Part shown: one piece after another, positions 41,856 through 52,781 of the stretch | Position numbering within the stretch: position 1 is the first letter of the stretch | Layout: each line of letters begins with the position of its first letter | Source: Actinomycetales bacterium | GTDB taxonomy: Bacteria > Actinomycetota > Actinomycetes > Actinomycetales > Cellulomonadaceae | DNA length: 64,000 bases | Assembly (NCBI GenBank): GCA_020444245.1 | Contig: JAHLLI010000002.1 | Span: forward strand, 1 to 64,000 | Direction of reading: 5' to 3' | The notes under the pieces: generated by a model | Told to the model about the DNA's origin: nothing | The model's input: the letters and a program-made list of their open reading frames with translations, nothing else | Database searches by the model: none | Made by a program: the position numbers and the translations under genes

Positions 41856-42053
41856 TCAGGCCGCCGGTGAGAGGCCCGAGAAGGACGGGTGGGGCCGCGC
41901 CGCCTCGGGCTGCTCGACGGCCGGGAACTCCGGTGGCGGGCCGCCCACGAAGCAGCGGCACGGCCCGTCGAGGTGCACGAAGCCGGTCGACGGGCGAGCG
42001 ACGCAGGGGAACGGGGCCCGCGGGGCCACCGGGAGGGGTGCGTCGTGCTCCAT
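41856..42053 (-). CDS. Small cysteine-containing protein, hypothetical
   Basis: 65 codons reading MEHDAPLPVAPRAPFPCVAR...LDGPCRCFVGGPPPEFP. Third-position G+C is about 90 percent, as in neighbouring real genes, and the frame fills the gap between two plus-strand genes. Three cysteines (PC, CRC) could bind a metal. No similarity recognised, no clear ribosome binding site. Confidence 0.4.
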   Translation of the reverse strand: MEHDAPLPVAPRAPFPCVARPSTGFVHLDGPCRCFVGGPPPEFPAVEQPEAARPHPSFSGLSPAA

Positions 42054-42171
42054 ACCTGAAGAGAGTCGCCGGCGCCACGATCATGACGCTCCGGGGCCGC
42101 TCAACCCGAGCCGCCGCCCTCCGCGCGCCGGTGCGACGTTTCCCAGGACGTTTCCAGTCCGGGAGGGCACG

Positions 42172-42612
42172 ATGGTGGCGACCATCACCGCACCGTGGGG
42201 AGCCTCGATGATCGACCGCCGCACCTTCCTCGCCGGGACCGCGACCCTGAGCGCCGTGGGCGTCGTCGCGGCCTGCGCGCCTTCGTCCTCCGGTGGCCAG
42301 GGCGGCGCGGCGTCGCCCGGGGCGCCCCTCGTGGCCGTGTCCGACGTCCCGGTGGGCGGTGCGGTCCTGGCGACCACGTCGTCCGGCGACGCGATCGTGG
42401 TCGCCCAGCCCACGTCGGGCGACGTCGTGGCGTTCAGCGCCATCTGCACGCACGCCGGGTGCCAGGTGGTGCCCAACGGGGGCGAGCTGGACTGCCCGTG
42501 CCACGGCTCGGTGTTCGCCGCCGGCACCGGCGCGGTGGTCCAGGGGCCGGCCGGCCGGCCGCTGCCACCGGTCGCGGTGGAGGTCAAGGACGGCGAGGTC
42601 GTCGAGGCCTGA
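42172..42612 (+). CDS. Tat-exported Rieske [2Fe-2S] protein
   Basis: 146 residues from ATG at 42172 (GGGAGG in front); ATG at 42208 is a good alternative. Tat signal IDRRTFLAGTATLSAVGVVAAC, possibly with lipid attachment at the Cys. Rieske cluster ligands are in CTHAGC (about 99-104) and CPCHGSVF (about 115-122). A small soluble Rieske protein of this form serves as an extracytoplasmic electron carrier. No partner enzyme is adjacent. Confidence 0.88.
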   Translation: MVATITAPWGASMIDRRTFLAGTATLSAVGVVAACAPSSSGGQGGAASPGAPLVAVSDVPVGGAVLATTSSGDAIVVAQPTSGDVVAFSAICTHAGCQVVPNGGELDCPCHGSVFAAGTGAVVQGPAGRPLPPVAVEVKDGEVVEA

Positions 42613-42721
42613 CGCCAGGACTTCGGACACCCCCGGGGGTTCCCGCCGACCGCTACCGTGTCGTCGCGGGCCGGTCCGGGCCCGCCGACCAGCGGTCGTT
42701 CCGCTGCTGCAGGGGGAGATC

Positions 42722-43189
42722 ATGCGCCGTCGCGTCGCCCTGTCCATCGCCGTCTCGGTCGCGCTGCTGGGCGCGTGCGCACCGGACGGCCCCGCCCGGG
42801 ACGAGTCGGGCGCCGTCACCGAGGCCGCGACCCAGGGCGTCACCGCCCTCAAGGTCGGCGACTGCCTCAACGCGATGGAGCTCGACGAGGTCATCTCGGA
42901 CGTGCCCTTCATCCCGTGCGACCAGGAGCACGACTCCGAGGTGTTCGCGTCGAAGCAGCTCGACGGCGACACGTATCCCGGGGACGACGCGATCGGCGCG
43001 ACGGCGGACGAGTTCTGCTACGGCGAGTTCGAGCCGTTCGTCGGGGTCTCCTACGAGGACTCGGCGCTCGACTACGTGCCGCTGTACCCGCTCGAGGAGG
43101 GGTGGACGACGGGCGGCGACCGCGAGGTCCTGTGCCTGGTCATCGACCCCGACGGCGTCACGGGAACGCTGGCCGGCGCAGGGCGCTAG
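42722..43189 (+). CDS. Septum-formation family lipoprotein
   Basis: 155 residues with lipobox LLGAC (about residue 19). The mature part has four cysteines in the septum-formation pattern: VGDCLNAM, FIPCDQEHDSEVFA, FCYGEFEPFVG, VLCLVIDPDG. Thought to act at the cell surface in actinobacteria. The exact role is unsettled. A GGGGGAG site precedes the ATG. Confidence 0.8.
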   Translation: MRRRVALSIAVSVALLGACAPDGPARDESGAVTEAATQGVTALKVGDCLNAMELDEVISDVPFIPCDQEHDSEVFASKQLDGDTYPGDDAIGATADEFCYGEFEPFVGVSYEDSALDYVPLYPLEEGWTTGGDREVLCLVIDPDGVTGTLAGAGR

Positions 43190-43249
43190 GGCGCCTCGGC
43201 CGCGTCGCGTCGCGTCGCTTCGTGACGCCTCGTGACGCGACGACCGTGG

Positions 43250-43798
43250 TCAGCCGGCGGGCACCTCGTGGACCGTCGGGCGCGCGCCCCACGGCGTGCG
43301 ACGGCGACGCGCGGGCCGCTGGTCGACCTCTGACCTGACCGTCGCGGGCCGCTCGCCGGAGGCGTGGCGCTCGGTGGCCAGTGCCGCCAACGCCGCCTCG
43401 GCCTCGGCGGCGTGCGCCTCCGCGCGTGCCTCGGCCTCCGCCGCGCGCCGCTCGGCGGCCGTGGCGCGTGCCTCGGCGTCTGCGGCGCGGGCCTCGGCCT
43501 CCGTGGCGCGGGCCTCGGCCTCCGCCGCCCGGGCGTCGGCGCCCTCGATCCGGGCCTCGGCCCGCTCGGCGCGCGTGATGGCGCGGCTCGCGGCGGCCTC
43601 GCCCGCTGCGGCGTGCTCGGCGAGGGACGCGAGCTCCGCGCTGACGCCGCTGCGTTCGAGCGCCTCGAGCGCGACCTCGATCCGCTTGGCCCGCTCTGCG
43701 TCGCGCAGGCCGTCCCAGGTGCCTTGGCGCAGGAGCTCGAGCCGGGCTCGCTCGATCGCCTCGGCGGCCTCGGCGGGGGACATCGTGTGGGGGGTCAC
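43250..43798 (-). CDS. Alanine-rich coiled-coil protein
   Basis: 182 residues from GTG at 43798, preceded by a -10-like TACCGT with 6 nt spacing. A folded N-terminal part (MSPAEAAEAIERARLELLRQ) is followed by about 75 residues of seven-residue repeats such as EARATEA-EARAADA-EARATAA. This predicts one long coiled coil. A basic tail (RPARRRRTPWG) closes it. Scaffold or DNA-associated function possible, nothing specific known. Confidence 0.6.
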   Translation of the reverse strand: MTPHTMSPAEAAEAIERARLELLRQGTWDGLRDAERAKRIEVALEALERSGVSAELASLAEHAAAGEAAASRAITRAERAEARIEGADARAAEAEARATEAEARAADAEARATAAERRAAEAEARAEAHAAEAEAALAALATERHASGERPATVRSEVDQRPARRRRTPWGARPTVHEVPAG

Positions 43799-43930
43799 GG
43801 ATCGACGGTATGTCCGTTTCGTCGGAGTCGGACCGCCGGCAGCGCGGATGTCACCCGCACGGTCCAGCGGTTTCACCCGGAGCGGCTCGGCCGGGGCCGC
43901 GAGTGGTCCGCCGACGTCCGGACGGGGGCC

Positions 43931-44683
43931 TCAGCGGGCGCGCACCGCCACGACGTCCGTGACCCGGCGCCCGGCGGCGAGCCCGCGGCGCTCGAACGGG
44001 GTGACCGGGCGGTGCGCGGGGCGTGGCGCGGGCCCTCGGTGCGGGTTGTCCAGGCCGGGGTCGGTGCCGATCACCTCGAGCATCACCTGCGCGTACGGCT
44101 CCCAGTCCGTCGCGCAGTGCAGCGTCCCGCCCACCCGCAGGCGGGAGCGCAGCAGCGCCACGCGCTCGGGCGCGACGATGCGCCGCTTGTGGTGCCGGGC
44201 CTTGGGCCACGGGTCGGGGAAGAACAGGTGCACGGCGTCGAGGCTGTCGGGGGCGAGGCGCTCGGCCAGGGTGAGGCCGTCGCCGTGCGCGATCCGCACG
44301 TTCGTCAGCCCCGACCTGGCGAGCAGGACGAGCAGGTTCGCCACCCCCGGCAGGTGCGCCTCGACGGCGAGGTAGTCGCGCGCCGGGTCGGCCCCGGCCA
44401 TCGCCAGGGTCGCCTCGCCCATCCCGGAGCCGATCTCGAGCACGACGGGCGCCCGGCGGCCGAAGAGCGCAGCGGTGTCCAGCAGGCCGGCGGCGTCCGC
44501 GGGGCCGGTGCCCAGGCGCTCGTCGTGGACCGAGAACCCGTAGCGCGGCCACAGCTCGGCCAGCGCACGGGTGCGCTCCGGGCCCAGGACGCTGCGGCGC
44601 GGATGGAACGTTCGCACCGGCCCGCCACGGTGCCCGTGGACGTGCTCGAACCGCGCGGCGACCTCGTGCGGGTCGGGCGTCAC
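43931..44683 (-). CDS. trmB: tRNA (guanine-N7)-methyltransferase TrmB
   Basis: 250 residues. SAM-binding VVLEIGSGMGEATLAMA (about residues 79-95), then the TrmB signature VHLFFPDPWPKARHHKRRIV (split here: LFFPDPWPK and RHHKRRIV, about 150-170). Methylates G46 of tRNA. Coupled by a 4-bp overlap with the upstream alpha/beta hydrolase gene. Confidence 0.93.
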   Translation of the reverse strand: MTPDPHEVAARFEHVHGHRGGPVRTFHPRRSVLGPERTRALAELWPRYGFSVHDERLGTGPADAAGLLDTAALFGRRAPVVLEIGSGMGEATLAMAGADPARDYLAVEAHLPGVANLLVLLARSGLTNVRIAHGDGLTLAERLAPDSLDAVHLFFPDPWPKARHHKRRIVAPERVALLRSRLRVGGTLHCATDWEPYAQVMLEVIGTDPGLDNPHRGPAPRPAHRPVTPFERRGLAAGRRVTDVVAVRAR

Positions 44684-45633
44684 CCGCCCGTGCCCAGGCG
44701 TTCGGTGACCCAGGAGCTGACGGCGTCGAGGTAGGCCGTGCGGGCCGGCTCGGGAGACAGCGCGAGGTCATGGATGCCGCCGGGCACCTGGACCACCGTC
44801 ACGTCCGGGCCGAGCCGGGGTGCGAGCCGGACCATCTGCTCGACCGAGAGCACCGAGTCGGTGCGGTCGAGTGCCTCGTGCCAGCGGTCGAACGGTCCCG
44901 ACGCGTCGGAGGTGCACACCAGCACCGGCACGTCGACGGCCAGCCCGGCGGCGACCGCGGCGTGCGCGCGGCGCACCGACGAGAACCACCGCGCGCGGAC
45001 GTCGAAGCCCTCGTCGGGCTTCCAGGCCTGGTCGAAGTCCCAGCCGCCCTCGGTGTGCAGCCACTCGCCGTAGTGCCGGCCGAGGTGCCCGACCACCATG
45101 TCGGGTGCGAAGCGGGCCAGGACGTGCGCCACGCGGGTGGTGACCTCGCGGTCGAACCAGCCCCGGTTCAGCTCGAGCCACGGGCTGTTGAGCACGAGGG
45201 CCTCCGCCATCGGGCCGGCGGGTCGCGCAGCGCGTGCGTCGGCCCACATCGCGGCGATCAGACCGCCGGTCGAGTGGCCCATCACGACGACCTCGTCGTG
45301 GTCGGCGCGGATCTGGTGGACCGCGGCGTCCAGGTCCTCCGCGTGGACGGCGAGGTCCGCCACGACGTTGGGCGGGCGACCCGGTCGGATCGACCGGCCG
45401 TAGCCGCGCGGGTCGATCGCGTAGAAGTCACGGCCCAGCGAGCGCCACAGCGTCGCCAGGTGCGGGTGGAAGAAGTAGTCCACGAAGCCCGGCACGTACA
45501 GCGCGGCGCCGCGCCGGGCGGTGCCGTCCGGGACGGGACGCACCAGCGTGGCGACGGCCTCGCCGTACGCGTCAGGGGGCAGCGCCAGGTCGCGGGCCTG
45601 CCAGCCCTCGCCCAGCACGTCCTGTCGCCACAT
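44680..45633 (-). CDS. Alpha/beta hydrolase (lysophospholipase-like)
   Basis: 317 residues. Oxyanion-hole segment ALYVPGFVDYFFH, nucleophile elbow VVMGHSTGGLIAAMWA (Ser near residue 122), aspartate in VCTSDASGPFDRW and the catalytic His in PGGIHDLALS. It resembles serine hydrolases of lipid metabolism. Co-transcribed with trmB and the universal stress protein. Confidence 0.82.
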   Translation of the reverse strand: MWRQDVLGEGWQARDLALPPDAYGEAVATLVRPVPDGTARRGAALYVPGFVDYFFHPHLATLWRSLGRDFYAIDPRGYGRSIRPGRPPNVVADLAVHAEDLDAAVHQIRADHDEVVVMGHSTGGLIAAMWADARAARPAGPMAEALVLNSPWLELNRGWFDREVTTRVAHVLARFAPDMVVGHLGRHYGEWLHTEGGWDFDQAWKPDEGFDVRARWFSSVRRAHAAVAAGLAVDVPVLVCTSDASGPFDRWHEALDRTDSVLSVEQMVRLAPRLGPDVTVVQVPGGIHDLALSPEPARTAYLDAVSSWVTERLGTGG

Positions 45634-45634
45634 G

Positions 45635-46030
45635 TCAGCGCGGGGCCTTGACGGAGATCACCGGGCTGGTCGCCTCGAGCAGGATGCGCTGGGCGGTCGA
45701 CCCGAGGATCAGCTTGCCGACCGGCGAGCGGTGCCGGATGCCGATGACGATGCCGCGGACGTGCTGGTCCTTCTCGAGGGCGAGGATCTCCTCGGCCGGG
45801 GCGCGACCGCGGACCAGCTGGCGGATCGTGAACCGCAGGCCCTCCGCGCGCAGCCGGTCCTCGAGGTCCTTGATCTCGGTGTCCGTGGCGAAGGTCTCCT
45901 TGGGCGGGTCGCTGTGGCCGGAGACGTTGACGACCAGCAGGTCGTCCCCGTGGTGGTGGGCCTCCTCGACCGCGTGGTCGATCGCGGCCTCGCCTGCGGG
46001 CGTCGGTGTGTAGCCGACGATGATGACCAT
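45635..46030 (-). CDS. Universal stress protein (UspA family)
   Basis: 131 residues. It begins MVIIVGYTPTPAGEAAIDHAVEEA and ends with the ATP-binding pattern GIRHRSPVGKLILGSTAQRILLEA (G-2x-G-9x-G-S/T). Single-domain type that probably binds ATP under stress or growth arrest. One nucleotide separates it from the hydrolase gene. Confidence 0.9.
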   Translation of the reverse strand: MVIIVGYTPTPAGEAAIDHAVEEAHHHGDDLLVVNVSGHSDPPKETFATDTEIKDLEDRLRAEGLRFTIRQLVRGRAPAEEILALEKDQHVRGIVIGIRHRSPVGKLILGSTAQRILLEATSPVISVKAPR

Positions 46031-46146
46031 CGGACCCCCTCTCCCGGGCGCGGCCGAGCACGGGCCGCACCCCGATCATGCCAGCGCACCCCGCCCCGCA
46101 CACGACCGCGCCCGACGCGCGGGGCGTCGGGCGCGGTCGGATCCGA

Positions 46147-47307
46147 TCAGGCGGGCGGGTTCTGACCCGGCTGCTGGCCGTCGGCCGGCGGCTCCTGGGG
46201 TGGCAGCTGCACGGTCGGCTCGCCGTCTGCCGGCGGGGCCTGCGGCGGCGGCGGGGTCTGCGGCTGCTGCCACTGCGGCGGCGGCGGGGTCTGCGGGGCA
46301 GGCGGCATCTGCTGGGTCGGCTGGCCCTGCCACTGGGGCGGCTGCGCCTGGCCCGGCTGGCCCTGCCACTGCGGCGGCTGCGCCTGGCCCGGCTGGCCCT
46401 GCCACTGCGGCGGCTGCGCCTGGCCCGGCTGCCCCTGCCACTGCGGCTGGCCCTCGGCGTACGCGGCTGCCGGGCTGGGCTGCTTGCGGCCGCGGTTGGC
46501 CAGCAGCACGATCCCGACAACGGCCGCGACGAGCACCGCGCCGACCACGCCGAGCAGCCACCACGGGAAGCCGGAGGACGCCGATCCCTCGTCGGACGCG
46601 GTCACGTCGGCGGTGGCCTCGTCGGTCGGCTCGGTGACGTCCGCGGGCTCGTCGGTGGCGGTGGCCTCGTCGCTCGGCTCGGTGGTGGGCTGGGCCGCCC
46701 CGCCGGCGATCGCGGAGCCGGTGGCGCTCATCTCAGCGATCTCGCCGAGCTTCGGGGACCAGGTGACGGTGTTCCCGTCGAGCTCGCCGTTGTGGTCGCT
46801 GACCGCACCGGGGAACGTGACCGAGACCGCGACGATGAACGTGTCCATCATCGCCTGCGTCATCGGGTCGGTGGTGTCGGTGGTGTCGGTCGTCTCATCG
46901 GTGAGGTCCATGGTGCCGGTGAACACGTAGTTGTCGCCGACCCGTTCGATCGTCATGTCCTGGGTGGACAGCTGGTCGATCGGTGCCTCGGCGAGCGTGT
47001 ACTTCACGCCCGTGTAGCCGTCCTCGGCGTACGGGGCCTGGTCGGCGCCCTCGGGGGCGTCGGTGGCCATGTCCCCGGACATCGAGTCCCACATCTCCTG
47101 GGGGTCCATGCCCATCTGCTCGGCGAAGTCGTCCGAGATCGCCATGATCATGGACATCGAGCCCGTGTTGTCCGGGTTCAGGGTGAGGTCGGTCTGGATC
47201 TTCATGCAGCCGGTGAGCGTCAGTGCGGCCGCGGCGACGATGGCGAAGCCGCGGGCCCACCTGGCGGTGCGGCGAGCAGGGGTCTGGTGGCGCGTCATGA
47301 CGGACAT
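46147..47307 (-). CDS. LppM-like lipoprotein with membrane anchor and repeat tail
   Basis: 386 residues. Signal peptide with lipobox LTLTGC (about residue 34), then a domain starting MKIQTDLTLNPDNTGSMSMIMAIS, typical of the LppM/DUF3153 family. An acidic Thr-rich linker follows, then one membrane helix (WWLLGVVGAVLVAAVVGIVLL, about 255-275). The cytoplasmic tail has three exact copies of QPPQWQGQPGQA and further proline/glutamine runs. In mycobacteria LppM affects phagosome maturation. A cell-envelope role is likely here. Start could be 47297. Confidence 0.78.
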   Translation of the reverse strand: MSVMTRHQTPARRTARWARGFAIVAAAALTLTGCMKIQTDLTLNPDNTGSMSMIMAISDDFAEQMGMDPQEMWDSMSGDMATDAPEGADQAPYAEDGYTGVKYTLAEAPIDQLSTQDMTIERVGDNYVFTGTMDLTDETTDTTDTTDPMTQAMMDTFIVAVSVTFPGAVSDHNGELDGNTVTWSPKLGEIAEMSATGSAIAGGAAQPTTEPSDEATATDEPADVTEPTDEATADVTASDEGSASSGFPWWLLGVVGAVLVAAVVGIVLLANRGRKQPSPAAAYAEGQPQWQGQPGQAQPPQWQGQPGQAQPPQWQGQPGQAQPPQWQGQPTQQMPPAPQTPPPPQWQQPQTPPPPQAPPADGEPTVQLPPQEPPADGQQPGQNPPA

Positions 47308-47434
47308 CCTGCCGGTGCCCCCAGCAGTGCGTGAGGGGCTTTCGCGGGTGAAAGTCGATCGTTACCGAGGCGACATCAGTCCGGCCCGTCCGCGGGCCAT
47401 GGTGCGAGGCAGCCGGGGTGCGGTGGTCGGCCAG

Positions 47435-47457
47435 AGTTGAGCGGAATAGACTCAACT
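47435..47457 (+). promoter_or_regulatory. HAIR element (HspR operator) of clpB
   Basis: AGTTGAG-9 nt-CTCAACT with perfect 7-bp arms, close to the HAIR consensus CTTGAGT-N7-ACTCAAG. It lies 48 bp before the clpB ATG. HspR should repress clpB here until heat shock. Confidence 0.75.
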
Positions 47458-47504
47458 TCGCATCGCGTTGCCTGGGCAGGACCCGCACAGGAGGCACTCA
47501 CCAG

Positions 47505-50129
<2,625 letters not shown>

Positions 50130-50557
50130 CCTCGGCAGCGACGCGCGATGGGCGGGCCGGACCCGCCGGTGCCGACCCAGGCGCGCGGGTTTCGCATCCG
50201 GGTAGGGGTGTGCCGGCGGGGAAGGCGTCGTGGGCGCTACGCGCGTGGTCGTCGACGTGGGTCGGCCATCGCGGCGCGCCCCGGCCCAGGTTGCTCAGAC
50301 GCGGCTCGCTCGTGGGACCGGTCGTACGCACGATCTGCGGCGGGCAGGCAATGGGACGCCCCGCCGGAGGCGTGCGTGGAACTTCCGGCGCGTTATTCGC
50401 GCCGGAAGTTCCACGTTGGTGGGTGGAGGGCCCGGTCATCGGCTATGAGCGTGCACATCGAGCGTGTGTGCCAAGTCTCAATCGCAGTGAGCGCCGCGCG
50501 GGGTTCGGCTCGGCGGAGCACGCCCCGCTGCCGTCCTCGGCCCCCTGGACCCGAGGC
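50130..50557. other. Non-coding stretch after clpB with a long hairpin
   Basis: 428 bp without a supported gene. Frames here have no conserved features. The main structure is the perfect 18-bp hairpin at 50375-50415. Confidence 0.6.
50375..50415. repeat. Dispersed palindromic element, copy 1
   Basis: CGTGGAACTTCCGGCGCG / CGCGCCGGAAGTTCCACG: perfect 18-bp arms around the loop TTATT. The right arm occurs again, base for base, at 59183-59200. Confidence 0.75.
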
Positions 50558-50983
50558 TCACCGGCCGGGCGGTCGCCCCGTCACGATCGCGTCCGCGTGG
50601 TCGGCGATCCAGCCCATCAGCGGGAGCAGGTGGTCGACCAGCTCGCGGCCGAGCGGTGTGAGGGCGTAGTCGACGCGCGGCGGGACGGTCGCCGTGACCG
50701 TCCGGTCGACGAGCCCGTCGGCCTCGAGCGTGCGCAGGGTCTGGGCGAGCATCTTCTCGCTGATCCCCTCGACGGTGCGGCGCAGCTCGCCCCAACGCAG
50801 GTCGCCCTCCGAGAGCGCGAGGAGCAGCAGCACGCCCCACCTGCTGGTCACGTGGTCGAGCACGACGCGCGACGGGCATGCGGCGGGAAGGCGTCCGTCG
50901 GTGAGCAGATCGGCGAGTCGCACGGTCGCGGTGCTGGGCATCTCGGCGCGCTCAAGGGCGTTGACCTCGTTACTTACTGTCAC
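50558..50983 (-). CDS. HxlR-family transcriptional regulator
   Basis: 141 residues as drawn from GTG at 50983. An ATG at 50941 is the better start, because the longer form begins inside the operator region. HxlR features: CPSRVVLDHVTSRWGVLLLLALSEGDLRWGELRRTVEGISEKMLAQTLRTLEADGLV and the wing DYALTPLGREL. The leading Cys (residue 22 from the short start) is the redox or quinone-sensing site in this family. Divergent from a quinone reductase-like gene, the usual target. Confidence 0.88.
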   Translation of the reverse strand: MTVSNEVNALERAEMPSTATVRLADLLTDGRLPAACPSRVVLDHVTSRWGVLLLLALSEGDLRWGELRRTVEGISEKMLAQTLRTLEADGLVDRTVTATVPPRVDYALTPLGRELVDHLLPLMGWIADHADAIVTGRPPGR

Positions 50984-51012
50984 GTAGGTACCCTACGCGA
51001 AAGTGGGTACCC
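50984..51012. promoter_or_regulatory. Tandem palindromes between the HxlR regulator and the reductase
   Basis: GTAGG-TAC-CCTAC (50984-50996) and GGGTACCC (51005-51012) share the core GGTACCC, spaced about two helical turns apart. Probable HxlR operators controlling both divergent genes. Confidence 0.6.
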
Positions 51013-51093
51013 ATCGGACGGAAGGTTAGGCTCCCCGACGAGGTTGGGCACGGCGGGTCCGCGGAGCGCGGTCCTCGTCGCGAAGGAGGAACC

Positions 51094-51945
51094 ATGTTCG
51101 TCGTCACCGGTGCCACGGGGCACCTCGGCCGTCTGATCGTCCGCGAGCTGCTGACCGGCGGGGCGCAGCCCGACCAGGTGGTGGCGGGCGGGCGCGATGT
51201 GGGGCGGCTCGGTGACCTCGCGGGCCTCGGGGTGCGGACCGCGACCGTGGACTACGACGACCCCGCCGGGATGCGGGAGGCGTTCGCCGGCGCGCAGACC
51301 CTGGTGCTCGTGTCCGGGAGCGAGATCGGCCGACGGACCGCCCAGCACGGCGCCGCGATCGACGCGGCGAAGGCGGCGGGTGTGCGGCACATCGTCTACA
51401 CCTCCGGACCGCACGCGGACACCTCTCCGCTGATCGTCAACCCCGAGCACAAGGCGACGGAGGAGCTGCTTGCGGCGTCCGGGCTGCCCTACACCGCGGC
51501 GCGCGACAACTGGTACACCGAGAACTACGAGCAGACGTTCGCCCAGGCTGCGGCCACGGGCGTCGTGCTCACCAGTGCGGGCGACGGCCGGGTGGCCAGT
51601 GCGCCGCGTGCGGACTACGCAGCGGCGATCGCCGCGCTGGCGCTGCGCGCCGGGGACGAGACGTCGGTGCACGAGCTGACCGGCGACGTCGCATGGTCCT
51701 TCGACGAGTTCGCGGCGGCGGCGTCGCAGGCCCTCGGTCGGCCCGTCGAGCACCGGGCCGTGAGCCCGGAGGAGCACCGCACGGCGCTGCTGGCCGCCGG
51801 GCTCGACGAGGGCACGGTCGGGTTCGTGCTCGCGATGGATGCGAACATCGCCGACGGGCTGCTCGCGAACGCGACCGACGAGGTCCGCTCCCTGATCGGG
51901 CGGCCGACCACCCCGCTGCTGGAGACCCTGCGGACCTGGGCCTGA
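51094..51945 (+). CDS. NAD(P)H-binding quinone reductase (QorB/NmrA-like)
   Basis: 283 residues. An N-terminal Rossmann fold MFVVTGATGHLGRLIVREL is followed by VDYDDPAGMREAFAGAQTLVLVSGSE, as in QOR2/YtfG. The atypical SDR branch lacks the YxxxK pair. GAAGGAGGAACC precedes the ATG. Divergent to an HxlR regulator, as ytfG/ytfH in other bacteria, which points to quinone or electrophile detoxification. Confidence 0.85.
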   Translation: MFVVTGATGHLGRLIVRELLTGGAQPDQVVAGGRDVGRLGDLAGLGVRTATVDYDDPAGMREAFAGAQTLVLVSGSEIGRRTAQHGAAIDAAKAAGVRHIVYTSGPHADTSPLIVNPEHKATEELLAASGLPYTAARDNWYTENYEQTFAQAAATGVVLTSAGDGRVASAPRADYAAAIAALALRAGDETSVHELTGDVAWSFDEFAAAASQALGRPVEHRAVSPEEHRTALLAAGLDEGTVGFVLAMDANIADGLLANATDEVRSLIGRPTTPLLETLRTWA

Positions 51946-52031
51946 GCCGCCCGGACACGGGCTGGTCTCCGTTGGGCGACAGGCCGGTCTTCACCCTGGG
52001 CACGGTCCCAGCCGGGCGCTAGCGTCTAAGG

Positions 52032-52781
52032 ATGGCCGACTCCCCCATGGCGGACCAACCCGACGTGAGCTTCGACCCGGACCGGTACGACGCCGTCCTG
52101 TTCGACCTCGACGGGGTGCTGACGCCCACGGTCGAGGTCCACAAGAAGGCGTGGCGCCAGCTGTTCACCGGCTACTTCGCCGAGCACGGGATCACGCCGC
52201 CGTACTCCGACGCGGACTACTTCGCGCACGTCGACGGTCGGCCGCGCTACGAGGGCGTGCGCGAGTGCCTCGCGTCTCGCGACGTGCACCTGCCGGAGGG
52301 CGACCCGACCGACGAGCCCGGCACGCCCACCGTCTGCGGGCTGGGCAACCTCAAGGACGCCGAGGTCAACCGGATCCTGGCGACCGAGGGGGTGCAGCCC
52401 TACCTGGGCTCGGTGGCCTGGCTGGACGCGCTGATCGCGGGCGGCACCAAGGTCGCCGTGGTCTCCAGCTCGCGGAACACCCGCACGGTGCTGGCGGCTG
52501 CGAGGCTCGCCGACCGGTTCGAGGTGGTGGTCGACGGCGTGCGCGCGGCCGCCGAGCAGCTGCCCGGCAAGCCCCGGCCGGACACCTACGTCCAGGCCGC
52601 GCGCGACCTCGGCGTGCCCGTCGAGCGCGCCGTGGTGGTCGAGGACGCCGTGTCCGGGGCCGCGGCGGGCCGGGCGGGTGGGTTCGGCCTCGTCGTCGGC
52701 GTGGATCGCGGGGTGGGGCGGGACGCCCTGCTCGAAGCCGGTGCGGACCTCGTGGTCTCCGACCTCGCGGAGCTGATGTGA
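52032..52781 (+). CDS. Beta-phosphoglucomutase-like HAD hydrolase
   Basis: 249 residues. HAD motif I DAVLFDLDGVLTPT (nucleophile Asp near residue 20), motif II VVSSSRNT, Lys in PGKPRPDTY, motif IV VVEDAVSGAAAGRAG. It probably turns beta-glucose 1-phosphate into glucose 6-phosphate, because the next gene (4-bp overlap) is a GH65 phosphorylase that produces that sugar phosphate. A -10-like TAGCGT lies 6 nt before the ATG, so leaderless. Confidence 0.88.
   Translation: MADSPMADQPDVSFDPDRYDAVLFDLDGVLTPTVEVHKKAWRQLFTGYFAEHGITPPYSDADYFAHVDGRPRYEGVRECLASRDVHLPEGDPTDEPGTPTVCGLGNLKDAEVNRILATEGVQPYLGSVAWLDALIAGGTKVAVVSSSRNTRTVLAAARLADRFEVVVDGVRAAAEQLPGKPRPDTYVQAARDLGVPVERAVVVEDAVSGAAAGRAGGFGLVVGVDRGVGRDALLEAGADLVVSDLAELM

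Noticed and set aside
46309-46440. CRISPR-like array of short repeats
   Set aside because: The repeats are contiguous, in frame and encode a Pro/Gln-rich protein tail; there are no unique spacers and no cas genes.
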